Source of the DNA: an uncultured Lachnospiraceae bacterium
Lineage (GTDB): Bacteria > Bacillota > Clostridia > Lachnospirales > Lachnospiraceae
DNA: 64,000 bases
Reading direction: 5' to 3'
NCBI GenBank assembly: GCA_934317005.1
Contig: CAKREB010000007.1
Span: 62,001-126,000, forward strand
In this document: in pieces, positions 35,785 through 42,532 of the stretch
Numbering within the stretch: position 1 is the first letter of the stretch
How the letters are laid out: the number at the start of each line of letters is the position of its first letter
Made by a program: the position numbers and the translations under genes
Notes under the pieces: generated by a model
Database searches by the model: none
Told to the model about the DNA's origin: nothing
The model's input: the letters and a program-made list of their open reading frames with translations, nothing else

Positions 35785-37041
35785 CTAGCGAACTTTCAGT
35801 TCAAAATCATCCTCATATACATTAAAAACAGCATTTTCCTTTGGATAACACTGTCTGCAGACACACTGTTTCACTACCTGCCCAAGCTTTTGATATTTGA
35901 AATAGATTGCAGCCCCCAGATACTTTGCGCTGCAGGAGCGAAAAGAACACTCCTGAATCGTTACATTGTCAATGGAATCGGATAAAAAAGCTGCGCCATA
36001 ATCTGCATCTGCCTGATAAAAATCACAGCTTACTATCTTCATCTGTGCAGAACCACTGGCGTATAAAAAACCTGCCGCTCCCTCTGAAAAGCTGCTTCTT
36101 ACAAACTGTGCATATGCACCGGAAAATGTAATCATCCTTTTTCTTTTGGAATGCAAAAACTCTGCTTCCTCCACTAACAAACGTCCCGTATTCTGTTCCA
36201 GAAAGCCACACTGATCATTGCAGTCAATCGTAGAGTTTAAAATACGCACCACAGCAGCATCATTTACAACCATCAAAACATCCGCAGATGCCGTTTCCAC
36301 TTTCAGTCTGGTATCCCGAAAACGAATCCTTCCACCATTGACAACAATCTTTCCTTTGATCTGTACATCGGCCCCATCCATCAAAAGAGAGCCTCCCCGC
36401 TCTACTACAATATTTCCATTGATCTTTGTCGGCTTATCCAGATATACCGTCTTTCCGGGAAGCACGATAACATCTCCAAATATGTCTTCATCAGTAAAAT
36501 CACGAAAGAAATACTGTAAAATGCGATACGAAATTTCAAATCCCTGTTCATGAAAGCGATGATAGCAATCTCTTGCCTTTTCCATATCTGCCTTGATCAC
36601 AGCGTCATTAAACTCCTGAAAAAATGCAATTTCCGGTTCCGATGTGTGAAATATCTGAATAAAGTTTTCAATCACCTTCGTGCAATATTCCGTTGACCAT
36701 ACTGACAGATTCGACAAAAGATACAAATCTGCCAAAAAACAGTACTGTACTTCCTTCGTCTTTAATATCTTTAAAGCCTCTGACAGGCGAAACTCAAAAT
36801 GATGGTTGATATCCACTACAATTTTTTCCCGCTGCTCCCTCGGAAGTGCAATACACTCTAAGAAATAATCATACCGCTCCTGCAGCTCTGACATAGACTT
36901 CATACTGCCAATTGCTAAAACACCTACTCCATAGGCATACAAATATCGAAAGTTCAAGCTTCTCTTGACAAAGGGATGGTTCACCCTCTCAAGCTCATTC
37001 TGCCTCTTTTTTAAATATCCCAAAACATCAAATGTTTCCAT
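35785..37041 (-). CDS. Right-handed beta-helix protein with alpha-helical N-terminal domain (first copy)
   Basis: A 418-aa protein of the same plan as the next gene: about 190 helical residues (DVLGYLKKRQNELERVNHPF, then LSEALKILKTKEVQYCFLAD), then beta-helix rungs (GNIVVERGGSLLMDGADVQI and similar, CSFRSCSAKYLGAAIYFKYQ). There is no export signal. GGGGAG precedes the ATG at 37041. A promoter with TTTACA, 18 bp and TATAAT lies upstream at 37085-37114. It is the first gene of a transcription unit that continues through the second copy and the ABC exporter into the RiPP genes. Confidence 0.72.
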   Translation of the reverse strand: METFDVLGYLKKRQNELERVNHPFVKRSLNFRYLYAYGVGVLAIGSMKSMSELQERYDYFLECIALPREQREKIVVDINHHFEFRLSEALKILKTKEVQYCFLADLYLLSNLSVWSTEYCTKVIENFIQIFHTSEPEIAFFQEFNDAVIKADMEKARDCYHRFHEQGFEISYRILQYFFRDFTDEDIFGDVIVLPGKTVYLDKPTKINGNIVVERGGSLLMDGADVQIKGKIVVNGGRIRFRDTRLKVETASADVLMVVNDAAVVRILNSTIDCNDQCGFLEQNTGRLLVEEAEFLHSKRKRMITFSGAYAQFVRSSFSEGAAGFLYASGSAQMKIVSCDFYQADADYGAAFLSDSIDNVTIQECSFRSCSAKYLGAAIYFKYQKLGQVVKQCVCRQCYPKENAVFNVYEDDFELKVR

Positions 37042-37084
37042 CCATCGGCTCCCCTTCTGCGTTTTTTCACTATAATATTCATTT

Positions 37085-37114
37085 ATTATACAACGTTATA
37101 ACTCCCTCTGTAAA
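37085..37114 (-). promoter_or_regulatory. Predicted sigma-A promoter of the beta-helix/RiPP operon
   Basis: Minus strand: TTTACA (37109-37114), 18-bp spacer, perfect TATAAT (37085-37090), about 40 bp before the first beta-helix gene. A TCTGCGTT/AACGCAGA inverted pair brackets the promoter region. Confidence 0.6.
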
Positions 37115-37129
37115 TAGGTAACGCAGATT

Positions 37130-37954
37130 CTAAGCGTCTATTTTTTCTCGTCTTAGACCGATGATATTTTTCCGGATCATCTGACTGGCTCTCTTAGCAT
37201 AGCGCATCAGATATTCACACTCCCTATCTGATGCTTTATAGTAATTCCGGTTTAAAAACTGTAACAAGTGCCCACTTTTTGCTGCATCCGCCATATCCAT
37301 ATTATATGGCATGATTCCTATTTTTCCTTTTGGAATATAAAATTCTTTACAAATTCTGCTGATGTTCCAAGATGATTCTGGTTTATAGTTTCCGATCAAA
37401 TAGACTGCCTTTTCCTGCATAGATGTATAATTTTGAAAAAATTCTTTCAGATGTACCGGATCCTGATCTAAATTAACCACAACAAGATCACATTCCGATA
37501 AGATAGTCGTAGAACTTAAATTTTGATTCGTTTCCGTGTCGATAAAAACATAATCTGAGATAGCCTCCAGTAACATAAACAGTTCCTTCTGCACCAGATT
37601 AAACTCATAATTAAACACTTCCTTGTTTACAATCCTGCCCTGTGGAAGATAGTACATAGAAGAAAATAATAGCGGTATAGAAGCATGACGTAGTAATTTT
37701 TCTCCTGCTTCCCCCGAATACAACCTCTTTAACACATACTCTATCCCATAACGATTGTAATATGCCCCATGCTCCCGTAAATACCCTACTTTTTCCGGTA
37801 TCAGAATAGCATCTCCAATGCTGTTGACATTATAATGATTTTCCAATACCACTGTCTTTCCCATTCCACTGATTGATGTCAATGCTGAAATGCACGCTAC
37901 ATTCGTAGTCACGCCTGCCGTTCCATGCATATGACTCCAAAAGCTAATTTTCAT
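37130..37954 (-). CDS. MinD/ParA/CpsD-like ATPase with non-standard P-loop
   Basis: A 274-aa protein starting MKISFWSHMHGTAGVTTNVA at ATG 37954, with GGAGAG upstream. The usual deviant Walker A (KGGxGKT) is replaced by HGTAGVTTN at about 10-18, lacking both canonical lysines. Other P-loop features remain: KTVVLENHYN, YVFIDTETNQNLSSTTIL and CDLVVVNLDQD, which look like switch and Walker B-type strands. Such ATPases in Lachnospiraceae lie near envelope or pilus-related genes. The loss of the Lys suggests weak or absent ATP hydrolysis. It is 88 bp upstream of the first beta-helix gene, which has its own promoter, so membership in that operon is uncertain. Confidence 0.68.
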   Translation of the reverse strand: MKISFWSHMHGTAGVTTNVACISALTSISGMGKTVVLENHYNVNSIGDAILIPEKVGYLREHGAYYNRYGIEYVLKRLYSGEAGEKLLRHASIPLLFSSMYYLPQGRIVNKEVFNYEFNLVQKELFMLLEAISDYVFIDTETNQNLSSTTILSECDLVVVNLDQDPVHLKEFFQNYTSMQEKAVYLIGNYKPESSWNISRICKEFYIPKGKIGIMPYNMDMADAAKSGHLLQFLNRNYYKASDRECEYLMRYAKRASQMIRKNIIGLRREKIDA

Positions 37955-38041
37955 CCTTACTCTCCATCCCACAAAAGTACACTTCTCCCATTTACCCTGC
38001 TTTTGTGTCATTATATTAGTTTCTGTTGAAACTTATACACT

Positions 38042-38070
38042 ATAATATATAACTTTCGTTTATTCGTAAA
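38042..38070 (-). promoter_or_regulatory. Possible promoter of the ParA-like gene
   Basis: Minus strand: TTTACG (38065-38070), 17 bp and TATTAT (38042-38047). A second -10-like TATAAT at 38010-38015 has no good -35. The rest of 38012-38265 holds no coding sequence. Confidence 0.3.
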
Positions 38071-38265
38071 GCATTTTTCGACATAATTCGTCAAATTCTC
38101 TATTTTCACCAAATTCATGCCATATTTTTGTCAAAAACAGAAAAATATACCCCAATAGAAGAGTATATCTTTCAATTTTGCCATATTTATTCTTGCCCTA
38201 GCATTCTGTCCGTTATTCTTATTGTGACGTATGTTTAAAAAGCAACAGTATGCACACATTTAAAA

Positions 38266-39246
38266 TCACAGTAGAATATAAAACCACAAAAAATCCTGAC
38301 TAAAAAACGCTTTCCAGATATCCTGCAGTTTTTCAGAAAGCTTTTGCCCATGCGCCGTAAAGCGGTACACCTTGCACAAAACCTCAGACCAGTCTTTCCT
38401 TAGCAGACTTCCTGCGTCACTAAAGCGCAAGAAAGCTATCATACGGATCAGAAAAAGTTCCCCTGTCGCCTGTCTGACCGTCCTTGCTACAGATTCCTTT
38501 GGATACTCCAGACGCCTTGTCAAAAGCCGGTATGTCATATAGTTTTCTGACAATTTTTTCCATGCAGACTGCGTTTTTAAAACAAATTCCTCTACACAGC
38601 CGGACAGATCCTGTTCCATCTTCTCCAAAAACGGTAACAGTACTTTTCCTTCCTGATACGCTGTGACAAGCTCCAGCAACTCATCTGCCATTTTTTCAAA
38701 GCCCGGATATAAAAAGTCTATATTACTTTTCTGCGCTGCATACTGCACTGCCAGACTCTGATTTTCTTCATAATACTGCCATACTTCACTTAACAGCTCA
38801 ATCTGTGACGGAATAATCTTCTTTTCTAACTGCGCTGCTTCCATACAAAACCATTCCACTTTCTGTCCTGTCAGATAATCTGCCACAACTGGACAAGAAG
38901 CTGCCATTGACAAATAAGCGTACTCTCCTATCTGATTGGCAAGACGCGGATATTTTCTGCAGGTATTACATAAGGTCTGCTCTGTTGTATTTCTCTGAAT
39001 CCTGCATAGTCCATCTGAATCTAACATAGCACACCTTTGCCTGTCATCATTTTTAAAATAGTATGCTCCTGCTTCCCGATAGGTGTTTTTCTGAATATCC
39101 TTCCGCAGCCAGTGAGGCTCCATATTTTGAAAGCGTTCATAGTCCTCTGTGGCAATCTTAATCTTCCAACCGGCGCAACAAGTAGACGGACATTCCTGCG
39201 CAATGCACCGGAATGTCCGATATAAATCTAATATAATCTGTTTCAT
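38266..39246 (-). CDS. Lysine-N-methylase-like protein (FliB/CxxxCxxCC zinc-cluster family)
   Basis: A 326-aa protein with the N-terminal cysteine cluster CIAQECPSTCCAGW (C14, C19, C23, C24), then RCAMLDSDGLC and LCNTCRKYPR, the layout of the PF03692-type domain in FliB flagellin lysine methylases. FliB methylates flagellin lysines in Salmonella, but many relatives occur in non-flagellated bacteria with unknown targets. No flagellar genes are next to it. Its ATG overlaps the stop codon of the 49-aa gene upstream (TAATG), so it is probably translationally coupled; its own ribosome site is poor. Confidence 0.85.
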   Translation of the reverse strand: MKQIILDLYRTFRCIAQECPSTCCAGWKIKIATEDYERFQNMEPHWLRKDIQKNTYREAGAYYFKNDDRQRCAMLDSDGLCRIQRNTTEQTLCNTCRKYPRLANQIGEYAYLSMAASCPVVADYLTGQKVEWFCMEAAQLEKKIIPSQIELLSEVWQYYEENQSLAVQYAAQKSNIDFLYPGFEKMADELLELVTAYQEGKVLLPFLEKMEQDLSGCVEEFVLKTQSAWKKLSENYMTYRLLTRRLEYPKESVARTVRQATGELFLIRMIAFLRFSDAGSLLRKDWSEVLCKVYRFTAHGQKLSEKLQDIWKAFFSQDFLWFYILL

Positions 39247-39395
39247 TAAAACATCAGGTCGGACTTATGCTTTAACAGCTTCGCCCCTTTTGTGATCACA
39301 ACGGTTCCAAATGCCACACCCGATACGATCATCAGGATTCCAAGCACTACATTGAATGCGCCAACCGATTTCATTGCCTTATATACCTTTTCCAT
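39246..39395 (-). CDS. Small single-span membrane peptide (49 aa)
   Basis: ATG at 39395 has GAGGAAG upstream; the frame MEKVYKAMKSVGAFNVVLGI, then LMIVSGVAFGTVVITKGAKL and LKHKSDLMF ends with TAA at 39246-39248. It has one hydrophobic helix (about 12-35) flanked by basic residues. The TAATG junction fuses its stop with the start of the methylase gene. It also sits 27 bp after pyrE. I recognise the pattern from Lachnospiraceae but know no function. Confidence 0.7.
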   Translation of the reverse strand: MEKVYKAMKSVGAFNVVLGILMIVSGVAFGTVVITKGAKLLKHKSDLMF

Positions 39396-39422
39396 GCACT
39401 TCCTCGCTTTCTAAAGATTTTA

Positions 39423-40100
39423 CTATTTTGCACCATACTCTGCATAGTACGCATCAATGGACTGCTTTAATGCATCGTCGATCAGAACCTTACCCATGCA
39501 TTCTTTATTGTAAAGGCACTCTACAACATCTTCCATCGTCACGATTGCATTCGCACCAAATCCATATTTCTCCTGAATCTCATCCAACGCACTAGCATCT
39601 GAATGAAGACCTTTTTCCATGCGGTTCAAAGAAACCATCAGTCCAACGATCTCGACATCCCCCTGCGCTTTCAAAATAGGAAATGTTTCTTCGATTGACT
39701 TTCCTGAAGTGGTAACATCTTCAATGATTACAACCTTATCTCCATCCTTAAGCTTGCTTCCAAGCAAAATACCGGTATCTCCGTGATCCTTTACTTCCTT
39801 ACGGTTTGAGCAGTAACGGATTTCTTTTCCATAGAGTTCGCTAAATGCAATAGTTGTAGCTACACTAAGTGGAATCCCCTTATATGCCGGTCCAAATAAA
39901 ACATCGAAATCATCTCCGTAATGCTCATGGATTGCTTTTGCATAATACTGACCGAGTCTGCGAAGCTGCGCACCTGTCACATATGCTCCGGCATTCATAA
40001 AGAATGGAGATTTTCTTCCACTCTTTAAAGTAAACTCACCAAACTTTAATACGTTACTTTCTACCATAAACTCTATAAATTCTTTTTTGTACTGTTCCAT
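39423..40100 (-). CDS. pyrE: Orotate phosphoribosyltransferase
   Basis: A 225-aa protein with FTLKSGRKSPFFMNAG near the N-terminus, FGPAYKGIPLS, YCSNRKEVKDHG and the PRPP motif KVVIIEDVTTSGKS. It joins orotate and PRPP to OMP in pyrimidine synthesis. The length fits the family. No other pyr genes are adjacent, and the 5' side faces an integrase remnant: the integrase stop is only about 85 bp before the pyrE start codon, so the element may have inserted at or near the pyrE leader. The small 49-aa gene follows 27 bp downstream. Confidence 0.96.
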   Translation of the reverse strand: MEQYKKEFIEFMVESNVLKFGEFTLKSGRKSPFFMNAGAYVTGAQLRRLGQYYAKAIHEHYGDDFDVLFGPAYKGIPLSVATTIAFSELYGKEIRYCSNRKEVKDHGDTGILLGSKLKDGDKVVIIEDVTTSGKSIEETFPILKAQGDVEIVGLMVSLNRMEKGLHSDASALDEIQEKYGFGANAIVTMEDVVECLYNKECMGKVLIDDALKQSIDAYYAEYGAK

Positions 40101-40154
40101 TTTAAATATAAACCTCCTTATTTTGAGCTTTCTAAGCTATTTTCTTTTTTGTAT

Positions 40155-40176
40155 TTTACACCATTTTTACACCATT
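40155..40176. repeat. Tandem 11-bp repeat between integrase and pyrE
   Basis: Two perfect tandem copies of ttttacaccat (40155-40165 and 40166-40176), followed by TTTT. They lie between the integrase remnant and pyrE, where an attachment site would be expected. No second copy was found at the other end of the element. Confidence 0.5.
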
Positions 40177-40185
40177 TTTCAATCA

Positions 40186-40772
40186 CTACCCAACTTCAGA
40201 CTCCATTTTTGCCATTTCCGAAAACAAAGTATCATCTGTTGTATGGCAATACAAATCCATTGTCATTGCTAATGTGCCATGTCCTAGAATTTTTTGTAAT
40301 GTCTTTGGCTGCATACCATTCTCTATTGCCCTAGTAGCAAATGTGTGTCTAAAAGCATGTGTAGAAAAGTATCGTAATCCATCAATTTTTGAAAGAATCA
40401 GATCTAAACACTGTTGAACAAGAAAATGCTGTGATGGCTTATTGTTCTTTGTTGCAAATACTAATTCTTCAAACCCTTCATCAGCTATCTTTCCGGACAA
40501 ACATATTGCGTTTTTTGTACCTTTTGTGCCTTTAATGCACTAATTGCTCTTTTTGTTAATGGAATTTTTCTGATACCATTTTTGGTTTTTGTATCATGCA
40601 ATTCATGAACATATCGACCATTTTTGCTGTAATAAACCATCGTATGCGATACTATCAAATATTTCCGTTGAAAATCTATATCACACCTATTAATAAACCT
40701 TGCTTGATATCTTCCATCCTTTCTCTGTGTTATTCCTTTTCCGAGTTCCCTTCCTTTTAAGTCTTTACCCAT
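40186..40772 (-). pseudogene. Tyrosine recombinase (Tn916-like integrase), internally deleted and frameshifted
   Basis: The start at 40772 gives MGKDLKGRELGKGITQRKDG, the arm-type DNA-binding N-terminus of Tn916-like integrases. It then jumps from ARFINR directly to CDIDFQRKYLIVSHTMVYYS, which aligns to the catalytic domain after its first Arg. About 180 residues, including the core-binding domain and the first catalytic Arg, are missing. The frame breaks near 40485-40500. The second part holds THAFRHTFATRAIENG and LGHGTLAMTMDLYCHT, so the HxxR, His and nucleophile Tyr remain. The gene is therefore inactive. It marks the left edge of an integrative-element remnant inserted beside pyrE. Confidence 0.85.
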
Positions 40773-40797
40773 ATTAAATCATCTCCTATAATGCGAA

Positions 40798-40838
40798 ATA
40801 GTCTAATATAGTATCTTATATATACCATATTAGACTAT
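40798..40838. repeat. Inverted repeat 5' of the integrase
   Basis: Arms aTAGTCTAATAT and ATATTAGACTAt are perfectly complementary over 12 bp, separated by an AT-rich 17-nt stretch that itself contains a GTAT/ATAC pair. It lies 26 bp before the integrase start, so it may be an operator or excision-control site. Confidence 0.55.
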
Positions 40839-41004
40839 ATAAATCAATGCGATAGTTCAAACGATCAAATTACCGGAATATATCCACCATGTAAATATAC
40901 CACTTTTCTTTTTATTTATTTTTTCTTTTTTCTCTCTTCTATTCTAACCTCTACTACACTAACCTAATCTACTCTATACTATTCTTATTATGCACAGAAC
41001 CTCT

Positions 41005-41055
41005 AACCAATAAGTAACCATATGGGGACAAAGTAACAACCAACTTGTAACCATA
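41005..41055. repeat. Direct repeat pair with 33-bp period
   Basis: AACCAAtaaGTAACCATA (41005-41022) and AACCAActtGTAACCATA (41038-41055) share 15 of 18 bases. They resemble arm-type or iteron binding sites of a mobile element. Confidence 0.45.
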
Positions 41056-41198
41056 GTAATATTGCACAAAAGATACATCTTAATTTTATAATATTTCAAC
41101 AAACTTTTCTTTACTGGAACAACCAAAAAAGTTGCCACTATATCTCCATAATGACAACTAGAATTTTATCTTTTGGAATATTATCCCTTCCAAAAACA

Positions 41199-41472
41199 TT
41201 ATTTATTAAATAAATCGGCATGCGTTCCGGTTCTGGCTAATTCCAGATATTCACCATTATAACGATAAATAAGTAGCCAATCCGACAAAATATGACATTC
41301 TCTATATCCTACATAGTTTCCAGTCAAATTGTGATCACGATTTTTTTCTTGTAATGGTTCTGGAATCATTAACGACGCAATAACTTTTTCAAGTAAAGTA
41401 AGATTATAGTTTCGCTTCTGGCATATCTTAATATCTTTTTTTCATTTTCGCAGTGTATCTAATGTCGTACAT
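41199..41472 (-). pseudogene. YafQ/RelE-type mRNA interferase toxin with a single-base frameshift
   Basis: The ATG at 41472 opens MYDIRYTAKMKK and hits a stop after 14 codons. Removing one base from the A-run (seven A on the minus strand, 41436-41442) restores a continuous frame of about 90 residues ending at 41199: DIKICQKRNYNLTLLEKVIA, then LQEKNRDHNLTGNYVGYREC, HILSDWLLIYRYNGEYLELA and RTGTHADLF. This is a full YafQ-like toxin with the usual C-terminal RTGTH. The antitoxin gene ends 2 bp upstream. The extra A could be a mutation, a slippery-site switch or a sequencing error. Confidence 0.75.
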
Positions 41473-41474
41473 AT

Positions 41475-41693
41475 TTAATTCTCCAACATAGAACTAATAA
41501 AATCATGCGCCGAGCCTCTAAATACTTCACCGCCACCATTTTCTAATTCTCTCATGGCTTCAATAGTTTCTGGATTTGGTTCTTCGACCTCTTCCGATCC
41601 TGCAATTATCCCTTGCATATAAGCAATAACACATTCTATTTTAATCTCTGGAACTGAATCCAGTAACTGTATTGCTCTCTCTTTGTTACTCAT
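41475..41693 (-). CDS. Type II antitoxin (RelB/DinJ-like)
   Basis: A 72-aa protein starting MSNKERAIQLLDSVPEIKIE, followed by IAYMQGIIAG and an acidic EEPNPETIEAMREL tail, then SAHDFISSMLEN. Such antitoxins of the clostridial RelB group bind the adjacent RelE/YafQ toxin. AAGGAGG precedes the ATG, which directly follows the stop of the DUF2442 gene. The toxin gene begins 2 bp after its stop codon but is frameshifted, so the antitoxin is currently without a functional partner in this copy. Confidence 0.78.
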   Translation of the reverse strand: MSNKERAIQLLDSVPEIKIECVIAYMQGIIAGSEEVEEPNPETIEAMRELENGGGEVFRGSAHDFISSMLEN

Positions 41694-41951
41694 CTAAAAA
41701 ACCTCCTTTTCTTCTCCAAATTCATAAACTGTATCACTCGGTAAATCAATTCTATCATTCCAAAAAATACACGTCCTGCTTTTATCAAGCTGCACTTGTG
41801 CAAATAAACCGCATATGCGGTTTAAGTCTTGAAAATCTTCAATAGTATTTATATCGTCTTTTACATCATAATAAACGGCTTTGCCATCATCAAATACAAC
41901 ATATAATATATAATCTTTTAAGGGTTTTATCGTTTTTATTCTTGGAATCAT
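41694..41951 (-). CDS. DUF2442 family protein
   Basis: An 85-aa protein starting MIPRIKTIKPLKDYILYVVF at ATG 41951, with GGAGGTG before it. It shows the typical FDDGKAVYYDVKD core and WNDRIDLPSDTVYEF tail of DUF2442. Members often sit next to DUF4160 genes, and the pair has been suspected to be a toxin-antitoxin or DNA-binding module. The DUF4160 gene lies 36 bp upstream and the antitoxin starts at the base after its stop, so these genes look like one operon. A 20-bp perfect palindrome lies inside the frame at 41805-41824. Confidence 0.85.
   Translation of the reverse strand: MIPRIKTIKPLKDYILYVVFDDGKAVYYDVKDDINTIEDFQDLNRICGLFAQVQLDKSRTCIFWNDRIDLPSDTVYEFGEEKEVF
41805..41824. repeat. Perfect 20-bp palindrome inside the DUF2442 gene
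   Basis: TAAACCGCAT is followed directly by its reverse complement ATGCGGTTTA. It encodes part of DLNRICGLFAQ. Such a long perfect palindrome is uncommon by chance and may be a protein-binding site. Confidence 0.6.
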
Positions 41952-41987
41952 ACGCCACACCTCCAAACACTAAAAGCTACCATCTAT

Positions 41988-42254
41988 CTATAGTGGTGGT
42001 AACTTTCTTAAATTTTGACTATCCCACATTTCTAACAGCTCTTTTTGATTTTGCGTTAGCCATTCTGTTACAAGTTCTTGTGCTTTTCTTGGCAGATCGC
42101 CCTCTGTCATTTCTAATGTTCTTAAATCAAAAATGCCGACATGCTCACCATATAATGCGTGTATATGGCTTGGTTCATGTTCTTTGGGTTTGAAAAACAT
42201 CTTGATTACAATTCCGTAAAATCTGCTTATTTCTGGCATTTCATTCTTACGCAT
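41988..42254 (-). CDS. DUF4160 family protein
   Basis: An 88-aa protein with MPEISRFYGIVIKMFF, the family opening, followed by HEPSHIHALYGEHVGIFDL and LTEWLTQNQKELLEMW. DUF4160 and DUF2442 genes are often neighbours, as here. The ATG at 42254 or the in-frame ATG at 42239 could start it; neither has a strong ribosome site, so I keep the longer form. It is the first gene of the small operon leading to the antitoxin and the broken toxin. Function is unknown. Confidence 0.83.
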   Translation of the reverse strand: MRKNEMPEISRFYGIVIKMFFKPKEHEPSHIHALYGEHVGIFDLRTLEMTEGDLPRKAQELVTEWLTQNQKELLEMWDSQNLRKLPPL

Positions 42255-42404
42255 TTTTTACTGCTGACTGGCTTATAAAATTCTCTTTAAGTATACATGT
42301 ACTATTATAATCGCTTTCTTTTAGTATATCAAGAACATCGATTTTATAAATAAGTATCTCCTCCATGTTTTTTCATCTCTATCTTACATAAATAACCATA
42401 ACGT

Positions 42405-42455
42405 CAAAAAGAAATAACACCCCCTCATATCATTCAAAATGGGATGCTATTCCTT
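42405..42455 (-). terminator. Terminator of dxs
   Basis: On the minus strand AGGAATAGCATCCC pairs, with G-T wobbles, with GGGGGTGTTATTTC, followed by TTTTT (42406-42410). It lies about 80 bp after the dxs stop codon. The remaining part of 42255-42532 shows no gene. Confidence 0.55.
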
Positions 42456-42532
42456 TTAGTTTACTATTCCATTTGCTGTATCAATTTACTATCAAACCGC
42501 ACCGGAAGAAATACTCATAACATAGTGTTTCA

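Larger units (their letters stand above)
40773..41198. other. AT-rich non-coding region upstream of integrase remnant
   Basis: This 426-bp stretch has no supportable reading frame. It holds an inverted repeat (40798-40838) and an imperfect direct repeat (41005-41055). Excisionase and regulator genes normally found beside such integrases are absent, agreeing with decay of the element. Confidence 0.6.

Noticed and set aside
38266..39246. Evidence that the host is flagellated
   Set aside because: FliB-like and FlxA-like genes are suggestive, but no flagellar structural gene is in the window and both families occur in non-motile relatives.
40155..40176. CRISPR-like repeat
   Set aside because: Only two contiguous 11-bp copies without spacers.
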